This document shows, in pieces, positions 1-7,849 of a stretch of DNA of 64,000 nt (position 1 is the stretch's first letter; each line of letters starts with the position of its first letter). The stretch comes from Geomonas edaphica (GTDB lineage Bacteria; Desulfobacterota; Desulfuromonadia; Geobacterales; Geobacteraceae): NCBI RefSeq assembly GCF_004917075.1, contig NZ_SSYB01000005.1, positions 310,001-374,000 on the forward strand, written 5' to 3'. The notes below the pieces were generated by a model. That model was not told the DNA's origin. It saw nothing but the letters and a program-made list of their open reading frames with translations, and did no database searches. A program made the position numbers and the translations under genes.

Positions 1-1146
1 GATGGAGACCTGATCTAAATCGCGGGCGGGATAGAAACTGCCGCGTCCCTCGCCCGCCTGCACGATGAACCCCTGTTCGCGCAGATGCTCCAGGGTGTCG
101 CGCACGATGCGCAGCGGGATGCCGAGTTTGACGGCAAGGTGGTGCTCGCCCCAGGCGGGCTCGCCGCGGTAGAAGGAATCGGCGATATGCCGAAGCGCTG
201 ACAGCGCGACCAGCTCCTGCAGGGCGTGGCTGATATCGCGCCCGCGGATGTCGCGCCGGAAGGTGCTCCTGTTCTGGTGCGCCGCGACGACCTCCATCCC
301 GAAGAGGACGATGATCCAGCTGACGTAGAGCCATACCATGAGGATCGGGAGGGCGGCCAGGGTGCCGTAGATGGCGTTGTAGTTGCCGGCGCCCACCTGG
401 AAGTGGATGTAGGCCCACTGGGCGAACTGCCAGAGCGTCCCGGCGAGCACAGCGCCGACGGCGGCCGAGTCGAAGCGTACCCGGGTGTTGGGGATGAAGA
501 CGTACAAGAGGAAGATGGCGGTCCAGACCACGAGGTAGGGGGTGAGCCCCAGGGTGAACAGGAACAGGTCCCCGAGGTAGGTTTTCTCGATGATCCAGCT
601 GGTGAGCCACTTGCTCTGCAGCGTTGTGGTGATACTGGTCGCGGCGAGCAGCAGAAGCGGTGCGCTTATGAGGACGCTCAAGTAGTCGCTGAACTTGCGG
701 TAAAAGGAGCGGGTCTCCGGAACGCCCCAGATGGCGTTGAAGGCCTCCTCGATGCTCCCGAGCATGCTGATCGCGGTGAAGAGGAGGGCGGCAAGGCCTA
801 TGGCCCCCACCGAACCCATGTTGGTGTTGCCTATGTAGGAGACGACCCGGTCCACCACCTCCTCGTTGCCGGCCGTCACCTGTTTCAGGATGAGCGGCAC
901 CAGGCGGTTCTGGGCACCGAGCCCTTTCAGCACCGAGAAGGCAAGGGCCAGAAGGGGGACCAGCGAAAGGAGCGAGGTGAAAGAGAGGGCCGTCGCGCGC
1001 AAGAGCGCGTTGTTGGCCATGAAGTTGGCGAAGACGAAGTCCAGAAACTGCAAGAGCCTGAGCCCCTTCCCCTTAAAGCCGCCGACCTGTGCCGGATCGT
1101 GGCGCCAGATCATACCGGGGAGATTGTTCTTGTTGTTGTCATTCAT
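1..1146 (-). CDS. YihY/BrkB-family inner membrane protein, 3' end outside window
   Basis: At least 382 codons are read from an ATG at 1146 with no stop before the window edge. The N-terminal part has the YihY/BrkB pattern: a hydrophilic start, then NNALLRATALSFTSLLSLVP and several long hydrophobic segments to about residue 290, including LPILMVWLYVSWIIVLFGME. The remaining C-terminal stretch (about 300-382) is soluble and looks like a winged-helix domain, with HLAVKLGIPLRIVRDTLEHL followed by GRGSFYPARDLDQ. This layout is common in proteobacterial YihY proteins, once misnamed ribonuclease BN. The function is not established; it is an integral membrane protein. It lies just downstream of a hairpin terminator at 1190-1217, so it is probably transcribed separately from the YtxH gene. 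It was found by reading the reverse strand directly, because the frame is open-ended. Confidence 0.85.
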   Translation of the reverse strand, partial: MNDNNKNNLPGMIWRHDPAQVGGFKGKGLRLLQFLDFVFANFMANNALLRATALSFTSLLSLVPLLALAFSVLKGLGAQNRLVPLILKQVTAGNEEVVDRVVSYIGNTNMGSVGAIGLAALLFTAISMLGSIEEAFNAIWGVPETRSFYRKFSDYLSVLISAPLLLLAATSITTTLQSKWLTSWIIEKTYLGDLFLFTLGLTPYLVVWTAIFLLYVFIPNTRVRFDSAAVGAVLAGTLWQFAQWAYIHFQVGAGNYNAIYGTLAALPILMVWLYVSWIIVLFGMEVVAAHQNRSTFRRDIRGRDISHALQELVALSALRHIADSFYRGEPAWGEHHLAVKLGIPLRIVRDTLEHLREQGFIVQAGEGRGSFYPARDLDQVSI

Positions 1147-1189
1147 ACTGGATGCACCACCTGCTGCCCCAAGGGCGTCTGCTTGAACG

Positions 1190-1217
1190 AAAAAAAGCCC
1201 ACCGGGGTGGGCTTTTT
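1190..1217 (-). terminator. Intrinsic terminator, works in both directions
   Basis: An 8-bp stem (AGCCCACC / GGTGGGCT, 1196-1203 and 1206-1213) is flanked by an A-run on the left and a T-run on the right. On the minus strand it ends the YtxH gene transcript. It could also stop opposing transcription. Confidence 0.8.
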
Positions 1218-1234
1218 CGGCGGGGGAACTCCCC

Positions 1235-1552
1235 TTATACCTCTTGGGACTTCTGCTTTTCTTTTTCCCGGTCCATCGCCTCTTTACCCGCCTCGATAGC
1301 GGAGGCGATGATGTTCTTCTTTTCCAGCACCAGATCCTTGCCGTCTTCGTAGCTGGTCCTGATCTTTTCCTGTGCTTCGCTCGCGTATTCCTTGATCTTG
1401 TCCACCGCGTCGTCGGCCATGTCCTTGATCCTGCCGCGCAGTTCCTCGCCGGTCTTAGGCGCGAACAAAAGTGCGGCGCCGATGCCTACCGCGGCTCCGG
1501 CAAGGAAGGAAAGCAGCATGGTTCCGGTCCCGATATCTTTATCTTTTGACAT
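1235..1552 (-). CDS. YtxH-domain small membrane protein
   Basis: 105 residues. The N-terminal hydrophobic segment (about 11-30, LLSFLAGAAVGIGAALLFAP) runs straight into the KTGEELR motif typical of YtxH (gas-vesicle/stress-type) proteins. A charged, probably helical tail follows. YtxH proteins are linked to the general stress response in Bacillus; the molecular role is unknown. It lies 4 bp downstream of a DUF948 gene, the same pairing as ytxG-ytxH of Bacillus, so the two are probably co-transcribed and act together at the membrane. A terminator follows at 1190-1217. Confidence 0.85.
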   Translation of the reverse strand: MSKDKDIGTGTMLLSFLAGAAVGIGAALLFAPKTGEELRGRIKDMADDAVDKIKEYASEAQEKIRTSYEDGKDLVLEKKNIIASAIEAGKEAMDREKEKQKSQEV

Positions 1553-1556
1553 GGTG

Positions 1557-1952
1557 TTACCCCCTAATTTTGGATTTCACTATTCTATCAACAATATATC
1601 TTGCCGCAACCTTGAGGCCGGTCGCATAGACCGAAGAGTTCGTCACGATGTCTGAGGCGATCCCCAGCACCTTGTTGATCATGCGTATGTTGTGTCCGGC
1701 GTGGCCGAGCTCGCACAAAAGCATGTTCACTCCATCGGCGTTGGCAGCAGCGGCGCTCGTCACTGTCTGTACGTCGGAGACCGTGTCGCGCAACTCCTTC
1801 ACGAGCGGGGTGATTTCCTTCTGCAAAAGGTCGGCGGCACTCTGCATTGAGACAGCCGCCTTCTTTAGTTCCACGAGAACCGGTATCATGCACATTGCCA
1901 GGATCACGAGTGTTACCGCCGTCACTGCCGAGGTTATCTGTAGAAAGAGCAT
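1557..1952 (-). CDS. DUF948-domain (YtxG-like) membrane protein
   Basis: 131 residues: one N-terminal membrane helix (about 5-27) followed by a coiled-coil-like stretch rich in Leu, Val and Ala (AADLLQKEITPLVKELRDTV), the DUF948 pattern. The start is supported by an AGGAGG ribosome site 5 bases upstream. The stop is 4 bp before the YtxH gene, forming a two-gene operon. The family has no defined biochemical function; the gene pairing suggests a membrane-anchored structural or stress role. Confidence 0.8.
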   Translation of the reverse strand: MLFLQITSAVTAVTLVILAMCMIPVLVELKKAAVSMQSAADLLQKEITPLVKELRDTVSDVQTVTSAAAANADGVNMLLCELGHAGHNIRMINKVLGIASDIVTNSSVYATGLKVAARYIVDRIVKSKIRG

Positions 1953-2011
1953 GCGATCCTCCTGGTGTTACGGGAACTGAATTTTAAAAGGCTTGGATTA
2001 CGTGGGAGGGG

Positions 2012-2044
2012 TAAAAAGGTCGGGGAGGCCGCGTGGCCTCCCCG
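2012..2044 (-). terminator. Intrinsic terminator of the cytochrome gene
   Basis: A perfect 10-bp stem (CGGGGAGGCC at 2021-2030, GGCCTCCCCG at 2035-2044) with a four-base loop. On the minus strand it is followed by a T-run (AAAAA on plus at 2013-2017). It sits 17 bp after the cytochrome stop codon. Confidence 0.9.
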
Positions 2045-2061
2045 ATGTACTGCAGGAGTCG

Positions 2062-2934
2062 TTACTTCTTGGCCGGTTTGGCCGACTTGGCAGCCGGCTT
2101 GGCAGCAGGCTTGGCCGGAGCCGAGGCCGGGGCCGCCGCGTCACCCCAACGGTTCAGGTCGTGGGCGATGCTGTGGCACTCGCCGCATTTCGGGAACTTC
2201 GCCATGATGGCGGCCGGGTGCGGCTTCACGTGGCACTGGGTGCACTGCGGGACCATCTTGTGCTTGTTCTGGTGGCAGTAAACGCAGGCGAGCTTGCTGT
2301 GCTTCGCGGTGCTTGCGGTGAGCAGGCTGAACGCCTTGCCGTGGCAGGCCGCGCACATCTTGGACTGGGTGTCGGACTTGTAGGTCACGTCAGCCGGCTT
2401 GTGGGCCTGGTGGCAGACCTTGCAGTCTTTGGCAGTCATGTCGTTGGAGTGCGCTTTGTGGCACTGGGTGCACTCCGGAATCCGGCCGTGGACGTTGTGG
2501 CAGAACGAGCAGTTGAGGGCGGTGTGCTTGCTCTTGAACGTGCGCAGCTGCTCGATCTGGCCGCTGTGGCAGGTGAGGCACGGATCGGTTACGTTGTTGC
2601 CGAACTTTATGTTCTTCGGAGTATGGGGGTTGGAGTGGCAGCCCAGGCAGCCCTGGAGCTTGTAGTGCGGCTTGCCGTCGTGGCACTGGCTGCACTGCGG
2701 GATCGGTTTCTTAACCTTGGGCGGGTGGCCGACGTGACAGTCCTGGCAGGTCACCTCGGTCTTGTGCTTGCCACCTGCAGCGGCGATATCCTTGGGCGGC
2801 TGCTCATGGCACTTCACACAGTCCGTATTGCTCAGTACTGCCGCAGGTTGTGCGGGATCGGCAGCGGTTGCGGTTCCCACAAAAGCGAACAGCGCAAGGG
2901 CCGCTACAAGGTTGAAAAACTTTGCTACTCTCAT
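2062..2934 (-). CDS. Periplasmic dodecahaem c-type cytochrome
   Basis: 290 residues with a Sec signal peptide (hydrophobic core VAALALFAFVG, cleavage after ATA) and twelve CXXCH haem-binding motifs: CVKCH, CQDCH, CSQCH, CLGCH, CLTCH, CSFCH, CTQCH, CKVCH, CAACH, CVYCH, CTQCH and CGECH. Extra histidines suitable as distal ligands lie between them. The mature protein should be an electron-transfer wire in the periplasm or at the outer membrane. The last 30 or so residues are a low-complexity Ala-Pro-Lys tail with no haem site. Start: ATG with AAGGAGG upstream. It has its own near-consensus promoter and terminator, so it is a single-gene unit with no obvious partner. Multihaem cytochromes are characteristic of Fe(III)-respiring Geobacter; the specific partner of this one cannot be told from sequence. 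Confidence 0.95.
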   Translation of the reverse strand: MRVAKFFNLVAALALFAFVGTATAADPAQPAAVLSNTDCVKCHEQPPKDIAAAGGKHKTEVTCQDCHVGHPPKVKKPIPQCSQCHDGKPHYKLQGCLGCHSNPHTPKNIKFGNNVTDPCLTCHSGQIEQLRTFKSKHTALNCSFCHNVHGRIPECTQCHKAHSNDMTAKDCKVCHQAHKPADVTYKSDTQSKMCAACHGKAFSLLTASTAKHSKLACVYCHQNKHKMVPQCTQCHVKPHPAAIMAKFPKCGECHSIAHDLNRWGDAAAPASAPAKPAAKPAAKSAKPAKK

Positions 2935-2980
2935 TGCCCCCTCCTTGGTATTAAAACAGAGTTAATTTTAAGCATGGATT

Positions 2981-3008
2981 TATATAACGTCTTGAGGTGA
3001 ATTGTCAA
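2981..3008 (-). promoter_or_regulatory. Sigma-70-type promoter of the dodecahaem cytochrome
   Basis: Minus strand TTGACA (3008-3003), 16-base spacer, TATATA (2986-2981). The predicted start is about 40 bases before the cytochrome ATG. Confidence 0.7.
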
Positions 3009-3200
3009 GGGTTTAGGCACTAAAAGGGAGGCTCTGATCCAGCATTCAAGCGATGAAAGCTGAACTTACTCCTGTGCTGAGCAGGAAACGATCTGTCTGA
3101 GGCAGAGATGACCAAGAAGAAGGGGAGGGGAAAAGGGAATTCAGCCGGAGAAATGGTGCATCGGGGCAGAAGTTTTCCCGATCAGGATGTGGCGGTAGTG

Positions 3201-3232
3201 AAAAAAATCCCCCTCCCGTCAAGGGAGGGGGA
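3201..3232 (-). terminator. Terminator of the binding-protein gene, built from a repeated hairpin
   Basis: A 9-bp stem (CCCCCTCCC / GGGAGGGGG, 3209-3217 and 3223-3231, loop GTCAA) with a seven-base A-run on its left, which is a T-run for minus-strand transcription. The hairpin is identical over 25 bases to 9507-9531 in the gsp operon, so this terminator is a copy of a dispersed repeat. Confidence 0.8.
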
Positions 3233-3248
3233 GAGTTGGCAAGAGCTG

Positions 3249-4064
3249 TTATTTGTCGGCGTTGATCTTGAAGGTGCGCTTGAGCGGGGTAGCTGTTTTC
3301 GGGCCGAACCACTTCTCGAAGATCTTCTTCGCTTCGCCGTTTTTCTCCATCTCGAGCAGGGTCTTGTTCACGAAGGCGACGAAGTTCTTGTCGTCCTTGC
3401 GCATGCCGAGGCCGTACGGCTCTTCGGAGATCTGCAGGTTCGGGATCTCGAACTTGCTGCGGTTGGGCGCCTTGCCGAGGATGCCGGCGAGGATCGACTC
3501 GTCGGTGGTGACGGCGGCAACCTTGCCCTGCTGCAGTGCGAGGAACGCCTGCGGGTAGTCGTCGAAGGAGAGGACGGTGGCAGTAGGGATCGCCTTGGAG
3601 ACGTTCTGCTCGGACGTCGACCCCTTGGCGGTGCCGATCTTCTTGCCCTGCAGGTCCTTGAGGGTCTTCACCTGTCCCTTCTTGGTGATGAACTTCTGGC
3701 CGGTGAGGAAGTAGGTGTAGCTGAAGTCGATCTGTTTCGCGCGCTCCGGGTTTTTAGTCATGGTGGCGGCGATGATGTCGATGTTCCCCTCCATGAGCTG
3801 CGGCATGCGGGACGCCGAGGTAACCGGTTTCAGTTCGACCTTCACGCCAAGTTTCTTGGCAATGTACTTGACGAAGTCGATGTCGTAGCCCACGATCTCG
3901 CGGCTCTTCTCATCGATGTAGCCGAAGGGGGGGAGCGAGTCCTTGACCCCCGCCACGAGCACGCCCTTTTTCTTCACTTCCGCCAGGGTGTCCGCCGCGA
4001 GAGCTACCTGCGCCGTGAGTACCGTCAGGACCATTGCAGCAAAAAGCGTCATCAGTTTCTTCAT
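3249..4064 (-). CDS. Amino-acid ABC transporter substrate-binding protein (SBP family 3)
   Basis: 271 residues from the ATG at 4064. The ATG at 4070 sits almost on the AAGGAGG site, while 4064 leaves a normal 7-base gap. It has a Sec signal peptide (LMTLFAAMVLTVLTAQVALA) followed by a family-3 periplasmic binding fold: VKDSLPPFGY, the GYDIDFVKYIAKKLG signature, and EGNIDIIAATMTKNPERAKQ. The protein should bind a polar amino acid (glutamine, glutamate, aspartate or arginine type) in the periplasm; the exact ligand cannot be fixed. The matching ATPase is upstream (4340-5074), but a permease gene is missing from the locus. A repeat-type terminator follows. Confidence 0.9.
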   Translation of the reverse strand: MKKLMTLFAAMVLTVLTAQVALAADTLAEVKKKGVLVAGVKDSLPPFGYIDEKSREIVGYDIDFVKYIAKKLGVKVELKPVTSASRMPQLMEGNIDIIAATMTKNPERAKQIDFSYTYFLTGQKFITKKGQVKTLKDLQGKKIGTAKGSTSEQNVSKAIPTATVLSFDDYPQAFLALQQGKVAAVTTDESILAGILGKAPNRSKFEIPNLQISEEPYGLGMRKDDKNFVAFVNKTLLEMEKNGEAKKIFEKWFGPKTATPLKRTFKINADK

Positions 4065-4100
4065 CAACATTCCTCCTTGGGATAAGAATCGTTCTACTGT

Positions 4101-4327
4101 GGGATAACAATCGTTCTACGTTCTATGTTCTCTGTTCTACGTTTAAACGACACAAAGCGTACGGGATTATACCAGAGTGATTTCCACCCGCATCTCTTCA
4201 CACCAAAAAACTTTACGTGCCTGCTTCCCATTCTGTCTGAGTGGAGGTGTTATAAGAGTGCACCTGCGTCTGCGGGTCTTATACGGGTTTTGCCGTCAAC
4301 TTAGAACGTAGAACATAGAACGTAGAC
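4101..4327. repeat. Long-range inverted repeat between the two transporter genes
   Basis: The 17-base arm TCTACGTTCTATGTTCT (4115-4131) is repeated exactly as its reverse complement at 4310-4326, about 180 bases away. Each arm sits in a run of GTTCTAC/TAGAACG-like units. The 269-base gap between the ATPase and the binding-protein gene has no convincing open frame. The repeat either marks an insertion or serves as an mRNA structure within the operon. Confidence 0.75.
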
Positions 4328-4339
4328 CGGCCGTTCGGT

Positions 4340-5074
4340 TCAATGCATTGGTGACAGCAGCTGTTTCAGGAACTGTTTCGCCCTGTCGTGCTGAGGATTT
4401 ATGAAGAACTCTTCCGGGGCGGCCTGCTCCAGTATGGTTCCCTGGTCCATGAATACCACGCTCTTTGACACCTCGCGGGCGAACCCCATCTCGTGGGTGA
4501 CCACCACCATGGTCATGCCGCTTAGCGCGAGCTTCTGCATGACGTCGAGCACCTCGCCGATCATCTCCGGGTCGAGCGCGGAGGTGGGTTCGTCAAAGAG
4601 CATGATGCGCGGCTTCATGGCGAGCGCGCGGGCGATGGCGACGCGCTGCTGCTGTCCGCCGGAGAGCTGCGCTGGGTAGGCATCGCGCTTCTCGGCAAGG
4701 CCCACCCGCTCGAGAAGCGCCATGGCCTGCTCTTGCGCTTCCGCCTTCGGGGTCTTTCTGATCTTTATCGGGGCGAGGGTGATGTTCGAGAGCACGGAGA
4801 GGTGGGGGTACAGGTTGAACTGCTGGAAGACGAAACCGACCTCGGCGCGAAGGGCGTTGATGTCGAGCTTTTTCTCGCTCAAGTCCTTGCCGTCGACGAT
4901 CAGGGTCCCCTGGTCGATCGGCTCCAACTGGTTCACCGTCCTGATCAGAGTCGACTTGCCGCTGCCCGAGGGACCGCAGACGACGACAACCTCGCCCGGC
5001 TTCACGTGCAGGTTGATGTCGTTCAGCACATGGAGCTTCTTGAACCACTTGTGGACGCCGCGGAATTCGATCAT
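4340..5074 (-). CDS. Amino-acid ABC transporter ATPase (GlnQ/HisP type)
   Basis: 244 residues, the usual length for polar-amino-acid uptake ATPases. Walker [10 protein letters not shown] at 34-42, Q-loop [10 protein letters not shown], signature LSGGQQQR, Walker [15 protein letters not shown] and H-loop VVTHEMGFA are all intact. It energises import of an amino acid with the binding protein encoded downstream at 3249-4064. No membrane permease is encoded in the operon or next to it, so the permease must be elsewhere. Its promoter (5124-5152) overlaps a perfect palindrome that may be an operator. Confidence 0.93.
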   Translation of the reverse strand: MIEFRGVHKWFKKLHVLNDINLHVKPGEVVVVCGPSGSGKSTLIRTVNQLEPIDQGTLIVDGKDLSEKKLDINALRAEVGFVFQQFNLYPHLSVLSNITLAPIKIRKTPKAEAQEQAMALLERVGLAEKRDAYPAQLSGGQQQRVAIARALAMKPRIMLFDEPTSALDPEMIGEVLDVMQKLALSGMTMVVVTHEMGFAREVSKSVVFMDQGTILEQAAPEEFFINPQHDRAKQFLKQLLSPMH

Positions 5075-5113
5075 GGGTAGGGCCTCTCGTTAAGACGAGC
5101 GCTGCACCTCGCT

Positions 5114-5152
5114 CATTACAGTAATGTTAAGTAAGAGAGGAGGTAAATGCAA
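5114..5152 (-). promoter_or_regulatory. Promoter of the transporter genes with an overlapping palindromic operator candidate
   Basis: Minus strand TTGCAT (5152-5147), 17-base spacer, TAACAT (5129-5124). A perfect 13-base palindrome, CATTACAGTAATG (5114-5126), covers the end of the -10 box and the predicted start of transcription. That is where a repressor would bind. A regulator gene was not seen nearby. Confidence 0.6.
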
Positions 5153-5183
5153 CCCAAAATCTGAAACTGTGTTTTGTTTGCGG

Positions 5184-6020
5184 CTACATGGTTGGATGGG
5201 CGAGAGTGCCGCGGATCGGCACGCTGAAGGCCCCGGGGGAGCTCTGGTACTTGGAGAGCAGTAAAAACACGAACTTCTGCCGCTCGAGGAAGGAGGGCTT
5301 GGGCATCATCTCCATGGTCAGGTTGAGCGGGGATGCGCCGAGCGGAGTACCGAGGACGGTGTCCCCGGAAAGGCGAACGTAGACGCCGTCGCCGTTCAGG
5401 GTGAAACTTTTTAAAACGGCGCGCCCTTTTTGGACCTTCAGCACGCCGCGTATTTCCCGGTAAGCGGCATCGGGAAGCGGCATGGCGCCGATCTTGACAC
5501 CGGCAACCTCGGCGGAGCGGACCTCCAGCTGCAGGTCGCCCACGTCGCCACCCTTGCCCCCCTCCATTTTACCGTTCATCCTCAACTCCCCCCTCACCTT
5601 GGCCTCGGCGACGGTACTGAAGAAGGGGATGTCTTCCAGGCGAACGCCGCGGCACTGCAGGCTCCAACCCTTGCCCTTGCCAAGCTCCAACTCCCCATTC
5701 GCCTCGCCGGTACCGATGGCGCAGCGGTAGGCGAGGCGGGCCTTGCCGGTGAGAAGGGGGAGCATCTCGAGGCGCACCTTCACGTCGGAGAGCTTCAAAA
5801 CGGTCCCTTTGGCCGTGCCCAGCTCCACCTTGTCGGCGTGCAACGCAAGCGGGAACCCCTTACCGAGGCCCGCGCACTCAAGCGTATAACCGGCATTTTC
5901 CGCAGCCCGCACCAGCACACCCTTTATGGCGTAGTTCGGGGTGAACAAAAGCGTAAGCAGCAAAAACAGCAGGATCGCCGAGGGGATGCCCAGGGCGAGG
6001 TATAGGGCACGTCTGTTCAT
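5184..6020 (-). CDS. gspN: Type II secretion system protein GspN
   Basis: 278 residues with one N-terminal membrane helix (about 6-26) followed by a periplasmic domain of repeated beta-type segments (LHADKVELG, LKLSDVKVRLEMLPLL, LNGDGVYVRLSG) as in the GspN family. It is the last gene of the gsp operon and starts directly after the gspM stop. GspN is an accessory, not always essential, part of the inner-membrane assembly. No terminator is obvious before the transporter promoter. Confidence 0.85.
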   Translation of the reverse strand: MNRRALYLALGIPSAILLFLLLTLLFTPNYAIKGVLVRAAENAGYTLECAGLGKGFPLALHADKVELGTAKGTVLKLSDVKVRLEMLPLLTGKARLAYRCAIGTGEANGELELGKGKGWSLQCRGVRLEDIPFFSTVAEAKVRGELRMNGKMEGGKGGDVGDLQLEVRSAEVAGVKIGAMPLPDAAYREIRGVLKVQKGRAVLKSFTLNGDGVYVRLSGDTVLGTPLGASPLNLTMEMMPKPSFLERQKFVFLLLSKYQSSPGAFSVPIRGTLAHPTM

Positions 6021-6563
6021 CTATTTCCCCGCCGGTGCAGGCTTGATCAGCGCGATGGTGAGTGCTACGTCGAGCTTCGAGGGATCGTCGAATCTCTGCT
6101 TGATAAGGGCCTTCTTCACCGTCACCGGGCGCGTCCCTTTCTCAAGGCGGTAGATGAGGTTCACCGCCTCGTTGGCGGAAAGCCCCTCCATCCTCACCTC
6201 GGCGGCGTCCTCGACGTAGCCTGGGATGTCGTCACCCTTGACCGGTTTGATCTGGCTGCCGCGCCCCTTGATGCCGGTCTCCTCGATGATCTTGGCCGGC
6301 GAGTCGTCCGGTCGAGTGGCCATAAGCCGGTTCGCCATGCGCTGGGCACCGGCGTTCGCCTCCTGGTAGCGCAGCTTCAGGCGCATCATCTCGCCGATGT
6401 CCGCCTCGCGCGCGGCGCGCTTGTGCTCGAGCGCGGTGATGCGGCTGTTGATCGCCGAGAGCGCGACCACGATGGCGAGGAGGACGGCGAGTGCTACGCC
6501 GATGCGCTGGCGGATCGTGCTGTCCAGTCCCTGCAGCATGCTGATCATCTCCTGGCGGCTCAT
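6021..6563 (-). CDS. gspM: Type II secretion system protein GspM (PilO-like)
   Basis: 180 residues: a short cytoplasmic start, a membrane helix (about 20-40, IGVALAVLLAIVVALSAINS), a coiled-coil stretch and a C-terminal ferredoxin-like domain including MEGLSANEAVNLIYRLEKG. This is the layout of GspM/PilO proteins, which pair with GspL in the inner-membrane platform. It overlaps gspL by 4 bp (ATGA). The call rests on architecture and operon position, as the family is poorly conserved. Confidence 0.82.
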   Translation of the reverse strand: MSRQEMISMLQGLDSTIRQRIGVALAVLLAIVVALSAINSRITALEHKRAAREADIGEMMRLKLRYQEANAGAQRMANRLMATRPDDSPAKIIEETGIKGRGSQIKPVKGDDIPGYVEDAAEVRMEGLSANEAVNLIYRLEKGTRPVTVKKALIKQRFDDPSKLDVALTIALIKPAPAGK

Positions 6564-7849
6564 TGGCTCACCCCCTTGATCTTTCCGCTAAGCGTGAAGG
6601 TGATGCTGCCGTCGGCGCGGGACTTCGTCTCGCTCACCTCGGCCCCCTCGAGGAGGGCGGCGGCGCGCCCTTTGAAATCGCTCGCGGCCTGGATGCTCTT
6701 CGCGTCACCCTTTAAGCGCACGTCGTTGCCGGTCACCTCGGTCTCGTAGATCCCACCCACATCCTCCCCCTTCACCTCGGAGAGGTCCTTCAGGAACTTG
6801 AGCACGTTGCTGGAGGTCTTGGCCCCTTCCAGGCGCTTGATCTCGGAGCGCAGTTCCGCCACCTCGTCCACCGCCTTCTTGCGGGTCGGGAAGACCTCCT
6901 TGTAGATGCCGGTGATGGTGCGGTCGAGCGAGGTGAGGTCGCGTTTCACGAGGTAGTAGCGCACGCCGCTCTCGGCGAAGATGAGAAGGACGAGGGCCGC
7001 GGCGAGTATGAGGCTCACCTTGAGACGCTGGTAGAGTTTTTCGGTGGCGGCGGTGTAGGCGAGAGGACCGCGGCGCAGGTTGACAGCGGAGCCGTCTGCT
7101 ACTGCGGCAGCTAACGCATAGGCGCCGGCGAGATCGTGCGAGGCGCGCGGGTCATCGCCGAAGGCTTCGAATAGATCCTTGCCCGATGGCGACTCCGCGT
7201 CGCCTTCCACCTTCCCGGGGGCGTGCGAGACGATCCGATCCACGCGCAACTCGCGGGAGAGTTCCAGCGCGGCGATGGTGCGCGTGAGCTCGGCCTCGGT
7301 GGCGCCAGGGGGGAGGGCACGGAAGTAGATGGGTGCCCCGTCGCGGTACGCCGCCAGCGCCTCGCCGTCGCTCACCGCCACGGTCCCGGTGGTGGGGGCG
7401 AGCTTTTCCCAGTGGAACAGGGATGCGGTGACCACTTCCGGTTCGAGCCCCGCTTCCTTTAGGAGCGCTATCTTTTCGGAAAGGTCCTGAACCTTGCCCC
7501 AGACCGCGAGCACCTTGCCGCCTGCAAGCGGCAGGGCGTCGAAAGCGAGCTGGTCGGTGTCGAGCGCGGTCTCCCCCTTCAGTTCGAGCGGGAGGAGTTC
7601 GCGTACCTTGGCCCGGTCGGTGATGGGGAGTTCCAGCTCCCTCATGAACAGCGAGGACGGCGGGAGGGCTAGGACCACGCGGTGCTCACCGGCGGCGATG
7701 GAGCTTCCCGCGATGATGCGGGAGAGTTCCCCCTCTTCGCCCATGAGCGGGTGCCGCTCTGCGGAGAGGAAGGTGGCACCCCCCTTCTTCGCCTTGAAGG
7801 AGGCGAGCACCAGCTCGGACCTTTTCAGTTGTACGATCAGCATGTCCAT
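6560..7849 (-). CDS. gspL: Type II secretion system protein GspL
   Basis: 429 residues from the ATG at 7849, which overlaps the gspK stop (TGATG) with GGAGA 8 bases upstream. The N-terminal 240 or so residues form a cytoplasmic actin/PilM-like domain (VLALPPSSLFMRELELPI). A single membrane helix follows at about 280-300 (LILAAALVLLIFAESGV), then a PilN-like periplasmic domain. GspL links the GspE ATPase to the inner-membrane assembly. The hydrophobic and charged pattern matches the family. Confidence 0.87.
   Translation of the reverse strand: MDMLIVQLKRSELVLASFKAKKGGATFLSAERHPLMGEEGELSRIIAGSSIAAGEHRVVLALPPSSLFMRELELPITDRAKVRELLPLELKGETALDTDQLAFDALPLAGGKVLAVWGKVQDLSEKIALLKEAGLEPEVVTASLFHWEKLAPTTGTVAVSDGEALAAYRDGAPIYFRALPPGATEAELTRTIAALELSRELRVDRIVSHAPGKVEGDAESPSGKDLFEAFGDDPRASHDLAGAYALAAAVADGSAVNLRRGPLAYTAATEKLYQRLKVSLILAAALVLLIFAESGVRYYLVKRDLTSLDRTITGIYKEVFPTRKKAVDEVAELRSEIKRLEGAKTSSNVLKFLKDLSEVKGEDVGGIYETEVTGNDVRLKGDAKSIQAASDFKGRAAALLEGAEVSETKSRADGSITFTLSGKIKGVSQ

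Noticed and set aside
226-1299. Long plus-strand open frame (357 codons) at the left edge
   Set aside because: It is antisense to the YihY-type gene, has charged low-complexity composition and no family signature. The minus-strand reading gives a clear membrane protein.
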